DNA of 64,000 bases. Origin: Paracentrotus lividus. Its lineage: Eukaryota > Echinodermata > Echinoidea > Camarodonta > Echinidae. Made by a program: the position numbers and the translations under genes. The stretch lies in assembly GCA_940671915.1 (NCBI GenBank), contig CALNVZ010003433.1:20246735-20310734 (forward strand), given 5' to 3'. Position 1 is the stretch's first letter. Each line of letters begins with the position of its first letter. Shown in pieces: positions 58,988-64,000 of the stretch. Under the pieces are notes generated by a model, which did not search any database, was not told the DNA's origin, and was given only the letters and a program-made list of their open reading frames with translations.

Positions 58988-60617
58988 CAGGGCCGTCACC
59001 AGCTTTTTTCTAGGGGAGGTGCGTTTCGGAGTCAATATCCATTTTAGGGGCGAAAAAAGCGATCAGGACCGCGTGAGCATAGCGAGCGATCGAGCAGGGG
59101 GGGGTATAGGAGGGGGTTCTCACGGCACCTCTTATACACCATAGAGCTTTTTTTGTTTTTCGCAATGAAAAAAAGGGTAATTCCTTTCATGATGTAGGCC
59201 TAAACATGTGAGCGCGAAGCCCGAGAGGAGAGCTTTCTGTATATCGACTTTGAAGAAAAAGAATTTCGTTTAACCATTGTTTTATGTCTTGTTTGCGAGC
59301 GCGAAGCGCGAGCCGAAAATTTTGCCTTATAATCACATGAAGGCATTGTATTTACACATTATTGTGCGACATACTTCTTTATTAACAGGTCTGTTTATAA
59401 TGTTGTAAATAAATGTATGTATATCATTTATGAACGAACGTGATGAAGTCAGTGATAATGTTTGATCATTGTCTTCTATTTGGCTTGCGAGCGCGAAGCG
59501 CGAGCCGGAAATTTTGCCTTATAATGACTTTTTTTTAAAGTCCCCACGAGCTGATAATCACCGCCCTTTAACAAAATGCGCAAAGCGCAAGCGAAGTTAA
59601 ATCCTATTTAAGAATGTTCAATATAATGATTGTAGTCCCTTTCAGGAAATGATAATTCCTTTTTTAAGCATACCAACACGAAGCGGGGCAAAGCTTTCAA
59701 ATAATTATACCTATTTGAAGAAAGAATATTTTGTTTATTAATTGTCTTATTTTTTGGGTTGCGAGCGCGAAGTGCGGGCCGAAAATATATATATAACAAC
59801 ATGAAGGCATTGTATTTCACACATATTTTGCCCTTACTTCTTTTTAAATTCCTTAAGGAGCTGATAACCCCCGCCCTTTGACAAAATGTGAGCGCCAAGC
59901 GCGAATGAAAATCACATTGGTTAATAGTCTATAAATTTAATGTTGTAATCCCTTTCTGAATATGATGATAATTTTTGTAAACATTCGAGCGCGAAGCGCG
60001 AGCGGAAAATCGTACGTAGAGAACTGAAAACGAAGTATTAATCATTGGCTTTTGTTTTTTTTATTTTCAAAGTTTATAGCATACATGAATGCCCAACATT
60101 TTTTGTTAAAATGACCTGAATGCAGGGCAGTTAAAACTTTTTTTTGCAACTAACTGACTAAAGCATCTCTAAAATTGATGATAATTTTTGTAATAGAATT
60201 AGACAACCATAGGAGAGCGCGCTTGGAAAAAATAAAATAATGCAATTTCTTTAGGCATTTAGGAGTCATCAAATTTCTTTGTAACTCTATCTAAAAGAAG
60301 ATGTAGGCCTAATCCTTAGAGAAAAAAAGTTTCGAGGGCGAAGCGAGAGAAAAAATTACGTAATTTGGGAGATATGGGTCGGCTGCTGCAGGGATATGAT
60401 GTCAAAGAAGGAGCGGGAGAGCAAAATACTACAACTTTATACTCTATCACATTTCGAATTTAGTGGCGCCGGTTAGTCTTGATAGGTGCCGGTGTTCGAA
60501 ACAAGCGGGACTGATTAGTACCCCCCCCGCACCCACGGCACCCCTCCCCTGGCGACGACCATATATATTTTTTGCTCCTCTTTCGCATCCCTCCTTTTTT
60601 CTCTCTTTCTCTCTTTT

Positions 60618-60660
<43 letters not shown>

Positions 60661-60696
60661 TTGTTCGCACCCTCTGCACCCCTGGCGACGGCCCTG
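58988..60696. mobile_element. TIR element with repeated GAGCGCGAAGCGCGAGC palindromes
   Basis: CAGGGCCGTCACCAG on the left is inverted on the right (CTGGCGACGGCCCTG, 14 of 15). A perfect atatc duplication lies at 58983-58987 and 60697-60701. The interior holds near-palindromic GAGCGCGAAGCGCGAGC words at about 59205, 59296, 59487, 59763, 59889 and 59987, several followed by the same CGAAAATTTTGCCTTATAAT context. A long T tract lies at about 60620-60659. No transposase frame was found. Confidence 0.85.
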
Positions 60697-60861
60697 ATAT
60701 CATACCGTATAAGGTCTATCCACGACATCTCAATGGACATCTAAAATCCCCTATCACATGTTTTTACACCAAAATGCAATATTCAATATTGCCAATATTG
60801 AAATATTATTGGTGAACAGCTTTCAACTGTGTTGTGATATCTGGCTCGGGTAAATCGAGTT

Positions 60862-61246
60862 GTAGACCGAGGCTACTCTGTCTTCATCGTAATCCCCTCT
60901 GAAGACAGAGATCATGCATTGCACGAGCTGTTTAAACTGCAGTGCCGTGATTCTCTGTTAAATATCCCCAAATTTCGTGGGAAAAACTTGGGGAAACCCC
61001 AAAAACCAAATTCAACAAGACAGTTGGGCATCAAGGACAAGAAAAAGAAACAGATAGATAGAGAAAATCTACTTCCAGATGCAGCAAGTGGAATAACTTT
61101 CATGATATAGCAAATCTTGAATCACTCAAATATAATACATGAAAAACACAGCTGTGTACACTGCAGTATGAACAGCTCGCACAATGCATGATCTCTGTCG
61201 TTCAGAGGGGTAAGCCCTATGATGAAGACAGAGCAGCTTCGGTCTA
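60862..61246. repeat. Inverted repeat with about 85-bp arms around about 215-bp centre
   Basis: The left arm (60862-60943, TAGACCGAGGCTACTCTGTC onwards) is matched inverted at 61159-61246, including ACAGAGATCATGCATTG and GAGCTGTT. Between the arms is a 64-codon plus frame (60919-61110), Lys-rich, without known homology. It ends about 60 bp before the 5' exon of the plus-strand gene. Confidence 0.8.
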
Positions 61247-61307
61247 ATCGAGTTGTTGAGTTGTAGGCCTAGAAACCTAAACTAAATTTAACCCTTTATT
61301 TTTTCAG

Positions 61308-61538
61308 ATCAAGAAATCTTAGATCAAAGCCAGGAACACTTTTATATGAGCAGAGCATTCAGATGGTCCAGCAGTATACTGTAACCACAACCTATCTACT
61401 AGTAGGCCTACTGGTTGCTTATTACTGAGATGGGTGTTGTGGCGTCTAACTTTCAAGGGAATGATGGAGGGATTGTTTCAGAAGTGGTTCAGACATCAAG
61501 CGACCAGTGGATCCCTAAACATGCAGAAGCTTGCAAGA
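61308..61538 (+). CDS. Exon 1 (5' UTR and start) of EF-hand-like, possible MEAK7/TLDC1-like protein
   Basis: Acceptor TTTTTTCAG ends at 61307, so an untranslated exon lies further upstream. The ATG is at 61430-61432 and an in-frame TAG at 61403-61405 supports this start. It encodes MGVVASNFQGNDGG and continues to HAEACK; donor AAGA before GTAAGT at 61539. The Gly2 and small residues behind it would allow N-myristoylation, which is an inference. Confidence 0.7.
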
Positions 61539-61909
61539 GTAAGTTCAAGTTCACCTCCAGTGAAAAATAATCATTTACAATTTTAATACTGGTACTCTGC
61601 ACATATTACAAACTAAGTAAGGGCCAGACTCACAAATTCTTAGTGATTCACACCATTGGGAAAGGTAATATTTTGTTGTTTCAGCAAAACACTGGGAACA
61701 TTTGCACATTCATACTACAGTCTAAACTCTACAAAATATATAAAAGAGTACATGTGTGTAGGATGATGACATTTCCAGTAGGCCTACATCTGGTAGTAAC
61801 GATAAAGAGTCTAGGTTTAGGGGGTAGGCTAGGGTTTTTTGTCTTCCACCCGACCTTGAATTGCTGCTGTGTTAAATTTTATCACATTGTGATATACCTG
61901 ATTGGCCAA

Positions 61910-61913
<4 letters not shown>

Positions 61914-61942
<29 letters not shown>
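61914..61942. repeat. Homopolymer C tract
   Basis: A run of about 29 C's lies in intron 1 of the EF-hand-like gene. Length calls here are unreliable in most sequencing methods. Confidence 0.9.
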
Positions 61943-61943
<1 letters not shown>

Positions 61944-62255
61944 TAACGTGGATGTACGTGTATGTGCTCTAGATCTTGACACAATCTCTTCTATAGATAT
62001 TATGTTAGTGGAAACTAAACTACAGGCATGCAGAACTTCACAATTAGGCCTTTTTATACCTTTGTCGAATTAAATGCAAAGTTCTGAAAAATTTATTAAT
62101 CAGAATCAATACTGTGTCATTATACGGAACTAGTTTCACAGGTGGTGAGGATGGAAGCATTTAGATCCTGATCTGCATGGAAACATTTATAATATTATAA
62201 TTATGTGGGTTTTTTTACTTTTTCTAAATCACCTTTTATTTCTTTTCTTATCTAG

Positions 62256-62395
62256 TGAGTGATGTCGAAGTTAAGCAGATGTGGGATGCTTTCCAGAAGC
62301 TTGGATGTGGGAGCAGTGGAGAGCTATCAGCTACAACAATCAAATCTCTTGGTTCTAAGATGGGTAGTGGTAGTGATAGTAGTTTCATAGACAAG
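62256..62395 (+). CDS. Exon 2 of the EF-hand-like protein
   Basis: Acceptor TTATCTAG, donor GACAAG before GTGAAT. It encodes SDVEVKQMWDAFQKLGCGSS and GELSATTIKSLGSKMGSG. The pattern is that of a degenerate EF-hand helix-loop-helix (helix, short polar loop with Gly, then a Leu-Ser-start second helix). Phase joins exon 1 through a split Met codon. Confidence 0.8.
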
Positions 62396-63165
62396 GTGAA
62401 TATCGTGTTATGATATGGAGGTACAATTTTTGGGGTACAAAATGTATCAAATTATTCCCATTTCAAACATGCATGTATACTTAAATAATCATTAGAATTT
62501 AATAGGAATATGTTGCATATAATGCAAATGGCATTCTTATTTAGAAATAATTCTTACTCACTTTCAAGCACTTGAGGTCTTGCATCTCTAAAAAGCACCT
62601 ACATGTACCTACCACGCAATTGCAAACTTCATTGAACAAACTAGAAACAAACAAATACTGACTGTTTTTTGTTATAGCTATCACGGTATCAATGCAGTTA
62701 ACGACCCAAGAATGAATTTTAGCAGGTTTATAATATATATGTAAATTATGAAAAAGTCCATTTTGTCACAAGCAGTAAATTACCTTGAAATAGGTCAGCT
62801 TTCGGTAGCTGGATCTGCTGGATCTTTTTTCATAATCTGTTGACTCCGATCAGATGAAACTCTTTAGTGAATTTTATAGATAATCTTTCAAACAGTTTTG
62901 TCAGAAGATTTATTCTTAGAGCAGTATGATTATGATACAATGTACTTTTTGGATACCTTCATTGCACAAGTGATTGTGTAATGCAGAAATCTGTGTTCAA
63001 TCATCGCTGCCAGTCCAGTGAATCTCTTTGGGAATCTAAGGAATACTTTTATACATTATATTTAGATTATTTTTTAGAGGAGGGAAGATTTCTTGACTCT
63101 GAACATTCAACTTGCACTTTATTTATAAATTGTCTTGACTATTTTCTTCCTTTATCATATTACAG

Positions 63166-63271
63166 ATATTGAAGCAGTTTCCTAGGACGGAGAATGGAGG
63201 GCTGTCATTCCAGACGTACTGCAATGCAACCAAGTGGTTCAGTGATAGCAGCATAGAGACAAGAGTCAGAG
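63166..63271 (+). CDS. Exon 3 of the EF-hand-like protein
   Basis: Acceptor ATATTACAG, donor AGAG before GTAAGA. It encodes ILKQFPRTENGGLSFQTYCN followed by ATKWFSDSSIETRVR. GGLSFQTYC is the second half of an EF-hand-like motif (loop with ENGG then a hydrophobic helix), as in calcineurin-B-like and recoverin-like folds. No full set of calcium-binding residues is seen. Confidence 0.8.
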
Positions 63272-63755
63272 GTAAGAGACTTGACTATATATCTTAGCAC
63301 CCTCTGTTGTCCAAAACTTTCAATATTATTCATTTTCTTCTCTCAAAAGCAGCTGAATTCTTAAAATTTATACCCAACTGTATTTTACGCTACTATTTGC
63401 AACATTCACATGTTAAATGTAAAGGTAAATGTTCTTGCAATGCAATACCCCCACCCTCTCCTTCTTTGAAAAACAACAAGGTCAATTGTCTTATATATAT
63501 AGCTCACTGAACATAAATCTTTCTTTTTCTATTCTTCCTTTAAAGCTGGAATCTGTTCATTTTGATTCATCAATACTGCTTACTCTTCCTGTGTCTAAGG
63601 TTCAGACATCTCCTCCATAGTTGAAATTAAATATCTGATGTCTTTTATACTTGATACAACTAAAATTTAAACCTTCTATTTATAAATTGATTGTATTTGT
63701 GAAATGGTCCTGTCTAACCAACCTAACCACTATTATTATTCTCTTGATCGACCAG

Positions 63756-63844
63756 GAGCATTCCGTGTGTTGAACAATACAAACCCGATCACCCTCGACA
63801 TCTTGATGGACATCTTAAGAGAGATTTACACAGACACCAGTGAG
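63756..63844 (+). CDS. Exon 4 of the EF-hand-like protein (gene continues off the window)
   Basis: Acceptor GATCGACCAG, donor AGTGAG before GTAAAG. It encodes GAFRVLNNTNPITLDILMDI and LREIYTDTSE, helical. The order (MG start, EF-hand-like modules, FxxLN...ITLDIL) is compatible with the N-terminal part of MEAK7/TLDC1 (a TLDc-domain lysosomal mTOR regulator). The diagnostic TLDc domain would lie beyond the right edge, so the identity is tentative. Confidence 0.75.
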
Positions 63845-64000
63845 GTAAAGGGAACTAATTATCAAAATAAATAAGTTTTACAGTCCACTCCTGTTATATG
63901 GAGGTGCTTGTTACCAAGCTAATATTATCCTGTTATACTTAACATTTCGGTTTGCACTGTTCATTGCACAAGTTTAGAAAAATTGCCTCATTAAAATGAA

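Noticed and set aside
1..64000. CRISPR arrays, operons, ribosome binding sites, bacterial insertion sequences
   Set aside because: Spliced exons, LINEs, LTR elements and MITEs show this is animal nuclear DNA; the tandem repeats seen are minisatellites, not spacer arrays.

Overview
The window is animal nuclear DNA: AT-rich, intron-dominated and full of short mobile elements. It looks like an echinoderm, most likely a sea urchin. That guess rests on the very frequent TAGGCCTA and TACATGTA words, a mag/SURL-type Ty3 retroelement, and the genes seen. The species cannot be fixed from the sequence alone. Almost none of the open frames under about 120 codons are genes.

Two real genes are visible. 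(1) On the minus strand, from about 57.4 kb down to 34.8 kb, lies a proton-coupled oligopeptide transporter gene (SLC15 family, closest to SLC15A4/PHT1). It has eight coding exons plus a probable 5' non-coding exon. The last six coding exons join in perfect phase. The first two carry several small frame breaks that look like homopolymer errors. (2) On the plus strand, from 61.3 kb past the right edge, lie the first four coding exons of an unidentified EF-hand-like, possibly N-myristoylated protein (MEAK7/TLDC1-like at best). The two genes are head to head, with 57.4-61.3 kb between their 5' ends.

The left 34 kb holds no gene I can identify. It carries a TIR element (0.5 kb), a long foldback element (9.2-9.6 kb), a 100-bp minisatellite (12.8-14.0 kb), a tRNA-like sequence (14.4 kb), and a four-deep nest of transposons (16.2-24.8 kb). 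In that nest a TTAA-flanked piggyBac-like element contains a non-LTR retrotransposon. That contains a complete 4.86-kb Ty3-type LTR element, which in turn contains a TA-flanked TIR element. The LTR element is the most unusual object here. Its single 717-codon frame joins a Gag zinc knuckle, an aspartic protease, a Thr/Ser-rich repeat linker and an integrase with an exact D,D(35)E core. The reverse transcriptase, RNase H and integrase zinc finger are absent.

Every large intron of the transporter gene is occupied. The last intron holds a triplicated, broken gene with a DUF6589-like region and a PHD finger. Other introns hold an element with four copies of a DR1 nuclear-receptor-like motif, a four-copy tandem duplication of the 5' part of a coding exon, two hAT-like elements with 8-bp target duplications (one inserted next to a splice donor), a Helentron-like element with a tRNA-like sequence inside, and a second copy of the TA-flanked element.

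Caution on base quality: the two LTRs of the young Ty3 element differ only by one-base length changes, mostly in homopolymers, and the frame breaks in transporter exons 1 and 2 are of the same kind. Many frameshifts here may be assembly errors rather than mutations.
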